From: Flavobacteriaceae bacterium PS02334
Lineage (GTDB): Bacteria; Bacteroidota; Bacteroidia; Flavobacteriales; Flavobacteriaceae
Direction of reading: 5' to 3'
Length of the DNA stretch: 64,000 bases
Assembly (NCBI GenBank): GCA_029959295.1
Contig: JASCOH010000012.1
Location: 21,553-85,552, forward strand
Part shown: in pieces, positions 55,290-63,253 of the stretch
Position numbering within the stretch: position 1 is the stretch's first letter
How the letters are laid out: each line of letters opens with the position of its first letter
Notes under the pieces: generated by a model
The model's input: the letters and a program-made list of their open reading frames with translations, nothing else
Told to the model about the DNA's origin: nothing
The model's database searches: none
Made by a program: the position numbers and the translations under genes

Positions 55290-55403
55290 TTATGTCAAAT
55301 AAACGGTTGTGAGAATTACCATTAAAAATAAAACGGTATAGATAAGTCTTGTTGCGCCAGTAGGTTCTGCAGATAATACGAGGCCTTTCTTTTTTCTTTT
55401 CAT
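55290..55403 (-). CDS. 37-residue membrane micro-protein
   Basis: ATG at 55403, stop at 55292-55290. The product starts with basic MKRKKKGLVL, has a short polar segment (SAEPTGATR) and one hydrophobic helix (LIYTVLFLMVILTTVYL). This is the layout of small single-pass membrane proteins. It fills an otherwise empty gap of 470 bp and has a TACTTTTG -7-like element upstream (55494-55487). Function unknown; chance is possible but the basic-then-hydrophobic order is convincing. Confidence 0.55.
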   Translation of the reverse strand: MKRKKKGLVLSAEPTGATRLIYTVLFLMVILTTVYLT

Positions 55404-55664
55404 GGTGTTTAATTTTTCGGATTAATAATTCTTTTTTTAAGTGCGAATATCTACTGTTAATCTGTAATTCTTTGTGAATTATAGATCAAAAGTAAGCTCG
55501 TTTTTTTAGACATAAAATTAAAAAGGAGAGAAAAAAGCCAAATCAGTAAAAAACTCGATGAACTGCACGATTTTATCGACGCAAAGCAAAATCTGAAATT
55601 TTTTTATACTTTTTTTGGAGAATAGAAGAATAAAAAAATCCGAATCATTGATTCGGATTTTTTA
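55404..55664. other. Intergenic stretch before the 238-residue protein's 3' end
   Basis: Contains a -7-like element TACTTTTG (55494-55487, minus strand) and the terminator of the next gene. An open frame without a start codon (reading ISKKLDELHDFIDAKQNLKF between two TAG codons, 55486-55625) is seen but has no ATG/GTG/TTG. Confidence 0.6.
55632..55663 (-). terminator. Terminator of the 238-residue protein gene
   Basis: AATCCGAATC / GATTCGGATT arms extended by A and T tracts, 3-nt loop, ending 2 bp before the stop codon region of the gene at 55665. Confidence 0.88.
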
Positions 55665-56381
55665 TTAATTAGCGCAATGTATGATTCTGTTTTCTTTATA
55701 TCCATACACAAATTGCGAATTCTTTTTTCGCAACAGTGATAGGTTTTTGTCTAGCTTTTCTTTTAAAAAAATATCGGTTTCTTTGAATAAGGATCTTAAG
55801 TTTCGACAGATTTTAGCATTTTCTTCTGCAAATTCTCTTCCATCAGCTGGCTTGAAATAGTCAGTGATCATTTCTTGAAATGCGTGAAGTAGCGATGAAG
55901 TGACCCCATATTGAGACAAGGTGCTGAGGTTGGCTACGCCTGAATCGTGTATGTCTTGTATTCTTGCGGCTAGCGACTCATCTCTCATCTTGAACAATTC
56001 GTTGTGAAAAGCTAAGACCTCAGGTTTTAAAGAAATAGTGCTGACAGTCTTCATGTTGATTAAAATTAGTCCTGCAATATCGGCACCTGCTTTGCATAGC
56101 TTGTTTTTACTATCCAAGCGTTTGGCAATTTCCCTCTTCTTTTGAAGTTCTTGAAGTTTATATAGTTCTATTATAGCGACTATTTTAGTTTTAAAGATGG
56201 CAAACGAAACTTGAAAATCAGGGTAAAGAGCAATAATCTGCTCATGCTTGTCGCAATGTCTTTCCAAAGCACGATACATTCTAAAACTTTGTGTTTGTTT
56301 TTCTTGTATGGTTTTGGTTTTCCGCATTGACAAATTGATGTCATTAAGATAATGGATGCTATGAGTTTGATTTCTGTCCAT
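55665..56381 (-). CDS. Conserved-looking helical protein, unknown function
   Basis: A 238-residue basic, helical cytoplasmic protein (EKQTQSFRMYRALERHCDKH; ELQKKREIAKRLDSKNKLCK; LEEKLDKN-like end). It resembles the four-helix proteins found once or several times in Flavobacterium genomes, usually unannotated. Located directly downstream of the micro-protein at 56412-56513 on the same strand. Confidence 0.6.
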   Translation of the reverse strand: MDRNQTHSIHYLNDINLSMRKTKTIQEKQTQSFRMYRALERHCDKHEQIIALYPDFQVSFAIFKTKIVAIIELYKLQELQKKREIAKRLDSKNKLCKAGADIAGLILINMKTVSTISLKPEVLAFHNELFKMRDESLAARIQDIHDSGVANLSTLSQYGVTSSLLHAFQEMITDYFKPADGREFAEENAKICRNLRSLFKETDIFLKEKLDKNLSLLRKKNSQFVYGYKENRIIHCAN

Positions 56382-56411
56382 TTTAGATGGTTTTAAATTT
56401 CATGTAAAGGC

Positions 56412-56513
56412 TTATATGTATCTTTTGTATAACAGGTATAAGAATAACAGCATTACAAAATAAATAAGCCAAAGTGATCTATTCGATATTTGTGGAATTT
56501 GAAAGTTTTTCAT
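56412..56513 (-). CDS. 33-residue single-helix membrane micro-protein
   Basis: ATG at 56513, stop 56414-56412. The product is MKNFQIPQISNRS followed by one hydrophobic helix (LWLIYFVMLLFLYLLY) and basic KRYI. It lies 30 bp before the 238-residue protein gene on the same strand, so the two may share a transcript. It is too short for normal gene finders and has a typical small membrane protein layout. Confidence 0.55.
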   Translation of the reverse strand: MKNFQIPQISNRSLWLIYFVMLLFLYLLYKRYI

Positions 56514-56627
56514 TTTTCGAAATTATTTATTTTAACATTTGTTAATCTGTATATTAATTTTAGTTTACAATGCTGAGAATTGAATTTATGTAACAAGATT
56601 AGGTATAAACCACTGATTATACAAGAC

Positions 56628-56662
56628 AAAGAGTTCGCAAATTTAAAATTTGTGAACTCTTT
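56628..56662. terminator. 17-bp hairpin, terminator-like
   Basis: AAAGAGTTCGCAAATTT (56628-56644) and AAATTTGTGAACTCTTT (56646-56662) pair with one G-T wobble. It follows the 3' side of the TPR/AraC gene (minus); on that side the T run is short. On the plus strand it is followed by TC and A runs. Function not certain. Confidence 0.6.
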
Positions 56663-56720
56663 TCAAAAGTTTATTTATTTGTTTTAGAGCTGTTTAGCTT
56701 TAAATTTTCATAAAAAAAAG

Positions 56721-58481
56721 TTAATTATATTTTGAAAGCAAACTGATGAATTTTGAGGGCTGAATTCCCTTAAGTTTAGTGAAAACCCGAATAAAAGTAG
56801 AATGAGAAGAGAAGCCGCATTCTTCTGCTAGGTATGAAATTTTGTAAGTAGAGTATTCAGGATTAGATTTTAATTTGCTGATTATATAGTCAATGCGAAG
56901 CTCATTGATATAACCATTAAAATTGCTGTTTTTGTACTTTTTCAATACAGCAGATAAATAAACAACATTGGTATTGAAATCGGCTGCCAAAGATCCAGAC
57001 GTAATATTTGGTGACAAAAACTGCTGCTTTTTTTCAAATGTATCCAGCTGCTTTAAAATTTTGGCCGCCCTATCTGCATTCAATGTCTTTGCAAGCAAGC
57101 TCGGATTCTTCGTTTTTTCCAATATGGGTATTTCCTCAAGGGCAGAAATTGGGTCAACTGCACTAATTTCCTCTTCCTCTTCTAAAGCTTCTATTTCCCT
57201 TTGCTCTAGGTGTGCAATTATTCCAAGGAATTTTTCTTTGTCTTTTCGTGATTTAGCGATATGCCATCCTAAATAGCAGGAGAAAAGCAGCAAAGAAATG
57301 GCGCCAATTAGATAATAGGTTGAAAATCTTTTTTCTGCCTGCAGCTTTTCTCCCAAAGGAGCAATCACATCTTGATTATAAAGCTCTCCTATGAATTTTG
57401 CTTTTTTTTGATAATCAATGCTTTGCAGTATATCTAAATATTTTACAGCATAGCTGTTCGCTTTTTCAATATTTCCGAGTTTTTGTGAACTGCTGGTTGC
57501 CATTTTTAAGAATTCTAATTCATAGTTCAAGAATGAAAAGGGTCTTGCCTTGATTTGAAGTCCTTTTTCACACAAGGCTAAAACCTTGGCATAGTCTTTT
57601 TTATTTTGGTAGCATAAAGCCAGGCAATGCAGCGCTTTGCACTGTTCGCCTTTTGAATTCATGCTGTACAAGTCTTTTGAGCCTTCAATTTTGGCAATGA
57701 CTTCGTCATATTTTCCTTTGAGGATTAGATAAGTAGCTTCTTCATGCCAGATTCCAGCGGAATAAATAAAGCCTTTTGCTTCTAGATCTTTTACCTTTTT
57801 GATATAAAAAGCAGAAGAATCCAGCTCCTTTTGAAGATTGAAAGTAATGATCAGCCTTATGTAATTCGTTTTCATGTCATAAGTTAGCCCCTCAATTTCT
57901 GACGCAGGCAGTTTGTTGCTTTCTTTTAGATAATCCCTAATATTTTTATTTGATTTGTGATAGCCTATCCTGGCTCTTTCAAAATCGCCTATCTGGCTAT
58001 AAATTCTATAGGGACTCGATTCAATTTTCAGGTATTCATACCGTGAAGTTATTTTAGAATCGATGATCGCTTTCATCTTTTGGAGAACCTCTAATACTTT
58101 TTTGGTATCATTTTTTGCTCCATAGAAAAGGCCCAGCGCATCATAGCAGAGAATCTGGTTGTAGTAGTTTTTATTTTTTATTTCGATTTCCAATGATTTT
58201 TGTAGCATCGAAATGCAGTAATCAATATTGGTGTCAGTAAAATTATAATAGTCAAAAGCGATAGTATAATAGGCCTCAGAACGCAAAGCATCTGATATTT
58301 TTCTGTCAAAAAGATGGTTGTAGTAGATATGTCTTTCTTTGTCTTTATAATAATGCGTAGCATCTGACGCTTTCTGTAGTAGTTCTTTATCTGAATATTT
58401 TGCAAGCGTGTCTAGTTCGCGATGTTTTTGTGCGGTGCAATTAATGAAATAGAGGAAAAGTAAATAGGTAATTTTTTTCAT
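56721..58481 (-). CDS. TPR sensor with C-terminal AraC-type domain (paralogue)
   Basis: A 586-residue protein with signal/anchor (~1-17, FINCTAQ), TPR repeats (~30-385; NYYNQILCYDALGLFYGAKN, CKALHCLALCYQNKKDYAKV), a transmembrane helix (~388-408, YLIGAISLLLFSCYLGWHIA), a Glu-rich linker (REIEALEEEEEISAVD) and an AraC-like HTH at the C-terminus (ISYLAEECGFSSHSTFIRVF). Same layout as the protein at 3010-4704 but only distantly alike. Target unknown. Confidence 0.88.
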   Translation of the reverse strand: MKKITYLLFLYFINCTAQKHRELDTLAKYSDKELLQKASDATHYYKDKERHIYYNHLFDRKISDALRSEAYYTIAFDYYNFTDTNIDYCISMLQKSLEIEIKNKNYYNQILCYDALGLFYGAKNDTKKVLEVLQKMKAIIDSKITSRYEYLKIESSPYRIYSQIGDFERARIGYHKSNKNIRDYLKESNKLPASEIEGLTYDMKTNYIRLIITFNLQKELDSSAFYIKKVKDLEAKGFIYSAGIWHEEATYLILKGKYDEVIAKIEGSKDLYSMNSKGEQCKALHCLALCYQNKKDYAKVLALCEKGLQIKARPFSFLNYELEFLKMATSSSQKLGNIEKANSYAVKYLDILQSIDYQKKAKFIGELYNQDVIAPLGEKLQAEKRFSTYYLIGAISLLLFSCYLGWHIAKSRKDKEKFLGIIAHLEQREIEALEEEEEISAVDPISALEEIPILEKTKNPSLLAKTLNADRAAKILKQLDTFEKKQQFLSPNITSGSLAADFNTNVVYLSAVLKKYKNSNFNGYINELRIDYIISKLKSNPEYSTYKISYLAEECGFSSHSTFIRVFTKLKGIQPSKFISLLSKYN

Positions 58482-58828
58482 CGCAATCTGTTTAGATGAC
58501 TTTAGAATTATGGTAAAGTTAGGTCACAATCTGGTTTTTGGGTTTTAAAAATAGATAAAAAATTCAGAAGCAACGATTTTTATTTAGTATTTAAAAAGAT
58601 ATAAGATTTAAGCTAATCCCTTCGATAGCGTGGCTTCCCGTTGTTTTAAAAAAATAACAGATTGATTTTCTGACTAAAACAAAAGTTGATTTAATCGACG
58701 TATGACAGAAAACATCGTTCAATGGCATGTTTGCCTAAATTTTTAACAGTTTTTCTCAGCCTTAATTTTTAAAATAAATAACACTTTGAATAGCTGATTT
58801 TGTTGTAAATTCATCTTTTTTAAATGGC
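58482..58828. other. Intergenic region between divergent genes
   Basis: AT-rich region carrying the 5' sides of the TPR/AraC gene (minus) and the subtilase gene (plus). A TAACTTTA near-match to the -7 consensus lies at 58521-58514 on the minus strand. No convincing ORF or repeat seen. Confidence 0.55.
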
Positions 58829-59689
58829 ATGCAGATGAACAAAGTTATACTTGTTGTATTTTTTCTTTTAGCAATAATTACAGCCCAATCACAGGTTAGG
58901 GTAGGATTGTGGGAGCCATACTATAAAGGGAATACTAAAAAATCGGTTTTCTTTACAGGCAATTCGCTTGAAGATTATACTGGCAGTTCAAATGAGCACG
59001 GAACGGCCGTTGGTTACATCCTTACTATTAACAATCCTAATCTCGAAATTTATCACGCTGGTTTTGTGCCAACTACGCAATACCTTACTGAATCGGGTGT
59101 GCTGAGCCTCACTGTCGAAAAGCGCCTCCAAAACTTGAAATCAGAATATGACTGCTGGAACCGCTTTGTCACGCAAACAGTGGCTTGGTTTAAAAAAGAA
59201 AAAGTAAAGATAGTCAATATGAGTTTTGGAAATTCAGCAGTCATCTTTGCCGAAAACAATCCTAATTTAGGGCATACCTATGCAGAGCGATTAAAAGTAG
59301 CCAGAGAATGGATGACGCATTTCCAAAATGCGTTTGACAAAGCGTTTAAATCGGCGCCAGAGATTTTGTTTATAGTTGCGGCGGGAAATGACGAGCTTGA
59401 TGTGGAAGAAAGTTTTGATGTTCCAGCAATATCAAGCGAATCGAATGTGCTTTGTATAGGTGCATTGAGCAAGGATGGACGCAGAAAAATCAGTAATTAT
59501 GGCAAGCAGATAGATATTTATATTCCTGCAGAAGATGTGGAATGGGTTGATGCAGAAGGAAATAAGCAATACAGCTCTGGAACTTCTTTGGCAGTACCTC
59601 AAATAGCCAACAAGGCGGTTCTCAAATTAGCAGAAAATCCAAAAATAAGCGTTGCCAAGCTCAAAGAATTTTTAATATCCAAATCCTAA
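58829..59689 (+). CDS. Subtilisin-like (S8) protein with Glu at the catalytic Asp place
   Basis: A 286-residue exported serine-peptidase fold. Signal to ~residue 21, then QVRVGLWEPYY (E29 where the subtilase Asp is expected), NEHGTAVGYI (H57), VAAGNDELD (N187, oxyanion hole) and SSGTSLAVPQIAN (S253). His, Asn and Ser motifs are intact; the Asp of the triad is not found in its usual strand and Glu takes its place. No propeptide. Probably periplasmic or extracellular, and possibly with altered activity. An ATG at 58835 (MNKVIL) is a possible start two codons later. Confidence 0.82.
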   Translation: MQMNKVILVVFFLLAIITAQSQVRVGLWEPYYKGNTKKSVFFTGNSLEDYTGSSNEHGTAVGYILTINNPNLEIYHAGFVPTTQYLTESGVLSLTVEKRLQNLKSEYDCWNRFVTQTVAWFKKEKVKIVNMSFGNSAVIFAENNPNLGHTYAERLKVAREWMTHFQNAFDKAFKSAPEILFIVAAGNDELDVEESFDVPAISSESNVLCIGALSKDGRRKISNYGKQIDIYIPAEDVEWVDAEGNKQYSSGTSLAVPQIANKAVLKLAENPKISVAKLKEFLISKS

Positions 59690-59715
59690 AAGAACAGTCG
59701 TGAATTCATAATTTA

Positions 59716-59723
59716 TAACTTTG
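59716..59723 (+). promoter_or_regulatory. -7 promoter element of the CheY-like gene
   Basis: TAACTTTG lies 80 bp before the ATG at 59804, leaving a leader of about 75 nt. Confidence 0.5.
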
Positions 59724-59803
59724 TTAAGAAGATAGCATATAAAAAACAGTACATTTACAAGAGGGACTATTAATCCTATCCAATAAAACACACGGAGAAA
59801 TAT

Positions 59804-60259
59804 ATGAGACAATACACCGAAAAAATAAATATTTTCTTGGCTGATGATGATCCTGATGACCGCGCTCTTTTTGAGCAGGCATTAGAAGGATTCAGTACCA
59901 AGCATACTTTAAATTTTTTCCACAACGGTAAGGATTTGTTAGACTATTTTAGCAATCCGGATGCTGAAATACCAGACATTTTGTTCCTAGATTTGAACAT
60001 GCCTTATTTTTCAGGTACTGAGTGTCTTATCGAACTTCGCAAAAATCATAGGTTTCGTGATCTGCCGATTGCCATTTATTCGACATCTTCTTCTGAGAAA
60101 GATCAAGAAGACACTTTTGTCAATGGCGCAAATGTCTATATCAAAAAGCCAGACAGTTTCAAGAAGCTGCAACAGGTTTTGCATGAAGTTATTACTGTGA
60201 ATTGGCAGTTTAAGACCTCATCGAGCATGAACAGGGATATGTTCTTTATATCGCTTTAA
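59804..60259 (+). CDS. Stand-alone CheY-like response regulator
   Basis: A 151-residue single receiver domain: acidic pocket IFLADDDPDD, phospho-Asp in PDILFLDLNMPYFSG, and the Lys of the last helix (YIKKPDSFKKL). No output domain. Typical for Bacteroidetes phosphorelays in which a kinase elsewhere signals through a diffusible receiver. A kinase is not next to it. Confidence 0.92.
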   Translation: MRQYTEKINIFLADDDPDDRALFEQALEGFSTKHTLNFFHNGKDLLDYFSNPDAEIPDILFLDLNMPYFSGTECLIELRKNHRFRDLPIAIYSTSSSEKDQEDTFVNGANVYIKKPDSFKKLQQVLHEVITVNWQFKTSSSMNRDMFFISL

Positions 60260-60275
60260 TTTTTTTAGTAAATAT

Positions 60276-60659
60276 TCAATCAAAGATCCAGAAATTCTCT
60301 GGGTCTTTTTTTAGCTCAAAATGATAAGGTAGCGCTAAGCCGGCCTCAATCAGCCCGTCGATATCAAAAAGATGCTTGGCCAAAAGGGTTTTGGTTGTGG
60401 GTTTGAGCAAGCCAATGTTTTTAGATTTAAAAACAGCCGCAAGTTCCTGCTGTACTAAGTCGGGAACATTGTCGTTCAATTTCTTTTTTAATTCAGAAAG
60501 CGGTCGCAAAAGTGGCTTCAGCTGTTTTTCAATAATATAGCTAAGATTGTTTCTGCTTACCGGAAAAATTATATCTTCATCCAATTGCACCAAAAGGCCT
60601 GGAACTTTGAAGTCTTCATAAAAAGGAAATATTTGCAGATGTTCTGGCTTTAGTTTCAT
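60276..60659 (-). CDS. Small protein of unknown function
   Basis: A 127-residue cytoplasmic protein from the ATG at 60659 (MKLKPEHLQIFPFYEDFKVP). A GTG at 60713 opens a longer frame of 145 codons, but the ATG is preferred. It contains LSYIIEKQLKPLLRPLSELK and a C-terminal KDPENFWIFD. Not recognised. It lies opposite the CheY-like gene. Confidence 0.55.
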   Translation of the reverse strand: MKLKPEHLQIFPFYEDFKVPGLLVQLDEDIIFPVSRNNLSYIIEKQLKPLLRPLSELKKKLNDNVPDLVQQELAAVFKSKNIGLLKPTTKTLLAKHLFDIDGLIEAGLALPYHFELKKDPENFWIFD

Positions 60660-60856
60660 AGCGTAATTGTTTGGCAATCCATATAGTAAAGTTCCATTAT
60701 AAGTTACTAACACTTATTATACAATTCTAAAGCTTTGTTATAGCTTTATAGAAATCTTATCAGTACTACCAAATCTTTGTCGTCCTACGAACGAAGAAAC
60801 TCACTCAAACTGCATCCCTTTTTACTTATCAATAAAAACAAATAGCCTGATAATTA

Positions 60857-60888
60857 AAAACTGGAATCTGTTTGCAGTTCCGGTTTTT
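60857..60888 (+). terminator. Terminator-like hairpin without an adjacent gene
   Basis: AAAACTGGAA and TTCCGGTTTT (one G-T pair) with an 11-nt loop, followed by T on the plus strand. The nearest plus-strand gene ends 598 bp upstream with a minus gene in between, so the transcript it would end is unknown. Confidence 0.6.
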
Positions 60889-60960
60889 GGTTTACAAGGA
60901 TAAATGCCATTAAAGACTTGCAAACTTTAAATTTCAGTCGCATTTCACCACCGATAAATT

Positions 60961-61132
60961 GTTAGCTGTTTAAAAAGAGCCAGAGATAAAGCCGCACCGC
61001 CTATTTTCCACCAGACAGAATCTCAAAACTGTCAAGCTTCTTAATTAATATGAATGCCAATTCTAAATTTTGACAGCGCGGCTTTGCCATCTGGTTTCTT
61101 TATTGTTGCTTTTGACACAAGCAGAAGCTAAC
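60961..61132. repeat. Nested inverted repeats (structured element)
   Basis: Three nested arm pairs: GTTAGCT (60961-60967)/AGCTAAC (61126-61132); CCAGA...AAAGCCGC (60980-60984, 60988-60995)/GCGGCTTT...TCTGG (61078-61085, 61090-61094); CTGTCAA (61029-61035)/TTGACAG (61070-61076). GACAG at 61014-61018 can pair with CTGTC (61029-61033) instead, so the inner pairings are mutually exclusive. Confidence 0.65.
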
Positions 61133-61155
61133 GGCTAAGACTAAAAGGTTGAAAT

Positions 61156-61806
61156 TTATTTGAAGTTATATCTCACAAATGCGCCATAGTTTTCTTTTAA
61201 TAATTTAGAAGGGCCATAATAATCTTCATTCGCGGCGAGGCCAAACTGGGTGTCTTTTATTTCTATTCCTAACCGGAATTGCATGTAGCTCCGGTCGTGA
61301 TGTCCTTGCTTGGTATTTTGATTATAAAACCCTTGAAAGCGGGTATATAAATTCATTTTTTGAGTTATTGCAGGTTTATATTCTATTAGAGCAAATCCTT
61401 GGAGGTTTTTGTTGCTGTTGAGGGCCAGTGTTGGGCTGACTACAAACAGAAAATGGCGATTGGCAAAAACATATTGAAGGCCGGCAATAGGTGTGAGTCC
61501 TGAACTGTTGTTTACAGAGAGACCCAAAGCCGCACCAAAACCCTTGTAAATTTCATAGCTTACCTGCGATTTGGTAATGAAATCCAGGTTGTTCTTCTGC
61601 TCTTCATAGTCACTCTCAAAACTGGTTACCGTTAAAAAAGAAAATGCGCTGCCAGGCACAAAGCGCTTGTTCACCAAAAACTGGATGCCATAGCGGTTGT
61701 TGCCCAAGTTGAACTCTACCGGAATGGGTGAGGGCGGTACAGGTTTTTCTTGGGAAATGGCACAAATAGAAAAAAGGAGCAGTAATAGGCCTATAAAGTT
61801 TTTCAT
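61156..61806 (-). CDS. Predicted outer-membrane beta-barrel protein
   Basis: A 216-residue exported protein (signal to ~residue 19, ICAISQ) with strands such as YGIQFLVNKRFVPGSAFSFL and FGAALGLSVNNSSGLTPIAG and terminal FVRYNFK (ends in basic-aromatic). Small porin-like barrel or surface channel of unknown ligand. It is followed by the structured intergenic region and preceded (5') by the lipoprotein gene, whose terminator lies between them. Confidence 0.78.
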   Translation of the reverse strand: MKNFIGLLLLLFSICAISQEKPVPPSPIPVEFNLGNNRYGIQFLVNKRFVPGSAFSFLTVTSFESDYEEQKNNLDFITKSQVSYEIYKGFGAALGLSVNNSSGLTPIAGLQYVFANRHFLFVVSPTLALNSNKNLQGFALIEYKPAITQKMNLYTRFQGFYNQNTKQGHHDRSYMQFRLGIEIKDTQFGLAANEDYYGPSKLLKENYGAFVRYNFK

Positions 61807-61821
61807 AAAATATTATTTTAC

Positions 61822-61858
61822 AAAAAAGCCCTATTAAATTGAGAAACAGGGCTTTTTT
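61822..61858 (-). terminator. Terminator of the NTF2-like lipoprotein gene
   Basis: AAAAAAGCCCT ... AGGGCTTTTTT with 15-nt loop; on the minus strand it is followed by a T run and lies 2 bp after the stop codon at 61861. Confidence 0.88.
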
Positions 61859-61860
61859 TA

Positions 61861-62427
61861 TTATTGCTTGATGCCTAGTTGGTCATAAAAGGTTTTATTA
61901 TCCCAGTAAAGGTATTCCTCGGTCATCACGCCATCTTTCCAAATGCCGATAGTACACATTTCCATTTTGGCTTTTTTGCCTGTTGGAGGCAAGAATTTGC
62001 CACCGCCTAGAGGCATTGGCTCTGTAAAAGTAAGCTCAAATTTTCCGGTAACGCAGGTCATGTTGCCTGATCCAAATTTTATTGGGTGCTCTAGTACTTT
62101 GGTATCCGGGGCAAAGACAAACATTTTTTTCAAGTCTTCCACATGTTCTGCAAGGCCTTTGGTAATGCGACCGTCGGGCCAGTGGCAAATAATGTCGTCG
62201 GAGTGCGATTCGTGCAAGCGGGTCCATTGCTGGCCACTATAAATCTTAAAATCCAGGGTATCAAATTTCACTAGATTTTTAGACACTTCGTCTTGGCCGC
62301 CAGTGATTTCTTTTAGTTGGGCTTTTAAGGCCTCCACTTCGGCTTGGGTGCCAGCACTGCCTTCTTTTTGGGTACAGCTAGCAAAAGTAAGGACTACTGC
62401 AGCTGCAATCAGTTTAATTGTTTTCAT
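61861..62427 (-). CDS. NTF2/SnoaL-like lipoprotein
   Basis: A 188-residue lipoprotein (lipobox TFASC, residue ~18) with a linker (to ~45) and an NTF2-like domain: WTRLHESHSDDIICHWPDGR and GKFELTFTEPMPLGGGKFLP. Such folds are small ligand-binding or enzyme domains; the ligand is not known. Outer-membrane or periplasm anchored. Confidence 0.85.
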   Translation of the reverse strand: MKTIKLIAAAVVLTFASCTQKEGSAGTQAEVEALKAQLKEITGGQDEVSKNLVKFDTLDFKIYSGQQWTRLHESHSDDIICHWPDGRITKGLAEHVEDLKKMFVFAPDTKVLEHPIKFGSGNMTCVTGKFELTFTEPMPLGGGKFLPPTGKKAKMEMCTIGIWKDGVMTEEYLYWDNKTFYDQLGIKQ

Positions 62428-62556
62428 AATGTTTTGTTTAATTTATTAATAATTTAAGCAAGTCGAAAGTTTAAAAGCCGTAAAGTCAAAGAGGTAATAC
62501 CTGAAATAAGCTTTTACAAGTTTTTAACTAATTTTTAAAACATGACATTATTTTAA

Positions 62557-62588
62557 AACCCGAAACTACTGAAAGGGTTTCGGGTCCT
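62557..62588 (-). terminator. Terminator of the Gly/Asn-rich protein gene
   Basis: CCCGAAAC (62559-62566) and GTTTCGGG (62577-62584) with a 10-nt loop. On the minus strand it is followed by TTTT. Confidence 0.75.
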
Positions 62589-62652
62589 TTAAATAAAATT
62601 GCTAGTGGCACTAAAATGCTTACACTAGCTGAAGAAATATTTTGATCTTGAA

Positions 62653-63159
62653 TTATGGGCAGTTTGTAAAAGTATCCCATTGCTGATTCCAAGTTGTAAC
62701 GGTATAAGCACTTTGAGATACAGTAAAAGTATTGCCAAAAACTGTAATTGGATTACTATAGCCGTTAAGACCAACATTTGGATTGGCCGCCACGTTTCCA
62801 CCAAAATTAAAATAGAGCGTGCCTGACCCATTTGCCAATGTTCCTGCTGGTAAGGTAAGCGTACCGCCACCAGCAAGACCCCAGCTTTTTGCAGCATAAG
62901 AAGCTCCGTTTCCGCCGGTATAGTTAATGGATATAGTATTACCACCTCCATGACAATTACCAAAATTATTGGTACCCCAAGCTGATGATTGACCCGTATT
63001 GACATTGTAGGCGCCATACATTGTCTTGCTTGAGCCACCACTAAGAGTTACGGTCAATGGCGTAATTGCATTAGGCTTTAACACCACTATGTTGTTAGTT
63101 AACTGCGCATGTCCTAAAAAAGAGACCAGCAACAACAAAAACGTTATTTTTAATTTCAT
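62653..63159 (-). CDS. Secreted Gly/Asn/Ser-rich protein
   Basis: A 168-residue exported protein, start at 63159 (MKLKITFLLLLVSFLGHAQ). A longer frame to 63201 adds 14 non-signal residues and is rejected. The mature part is Gly, Asn, Thr and Ser rich (SGGSSKTMYGAYNVNTGQSS, GNGASYAAKSWGLAGGGTLT) with a terminal Cys, and looks beta-solenoid-like. No family recognised. It follows, on the same strand, the tail-fibre-like gene with a strong hairpin between. Confidence 0.7.
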   Translation of the reverse strand: MKLKITFLLLLVSFLGHAQLTNNIVVLKPNAITPLTVTLSGGSSKTMYGAYNVNTGQSSAWGTNNFGNCHGGGNTISINYTGGNGASYAAKSWGLAGGGTLTLPAGTLANGSGTLYFNFGGNVAANPNVGLNGYSNPITVFGNTFTVSQSAYTVTTWNQQWDTFTNCP

Positions 63160-63193
63160 GATATAAAATTTATATGGTTTATAAAAGAAGCAA

Positions 63194-63240
63194 TGCCTCA
63201 AGTTTTAATTAAAGTCCTTTGTGTACTAAAACTTGAGGCA
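63194..63240 (-). terminator. Hairpin after the tail-fibre-like gene
   Basis: Perfect 14-bp arms TGCCTCAAGTTTTA (63194-63207) and TAAAACTTGAGGCA (63227-63240) around a 19-nt loop, 13 bp after the stop codon at 63254. The T tract on the minus strand is short and interrupted, so it may be a weak terminator. Confidence 0.65.
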
Positions 63241-63253
63241 GTGACATCTGTTT

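Larger units (their letters stand above)
56382..56720. other. Intergenic stretch holding a micro-protein and a long hairpin
   Basis: Contains the 33-codon gene at 56412-56513, palindrome TTAACA-tt-TGTTAA near 56535, and the hairpin at 56628-56662. Confidence 0.6.
60720..61155. other. Structured intergenic region
   Basis: No coding sequence seen. It contains a terminator-like hairpin at 60857-60888, a sequence (TTTGTCGTCCTACGAACGAA, near 60778) that resembles dispersed Bacteroidetes repeats from memory, and the nested inverted repeats at 60961-61132. Confidence 0.6.

Noticed and set aside
55486-55625. A 40-codon open frame reading ISKKLDELHDFIDAKQNLKF with plausible helix
   Set aside because: It lies between two TAG stops and has no start codon; it could be a remnant but is not supported as a gene.
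60961-61132. Integron attC site, because GTTAGCT and AGCTAAC resemble core sites at the ends of an imperfect palindrome
   Set aside because: The order (GTT... then ...AAC) is opposite to an attC, the cores each have one mismatch to GTTRRRY/RYYYAAC, and no integrase or cassette is seen.
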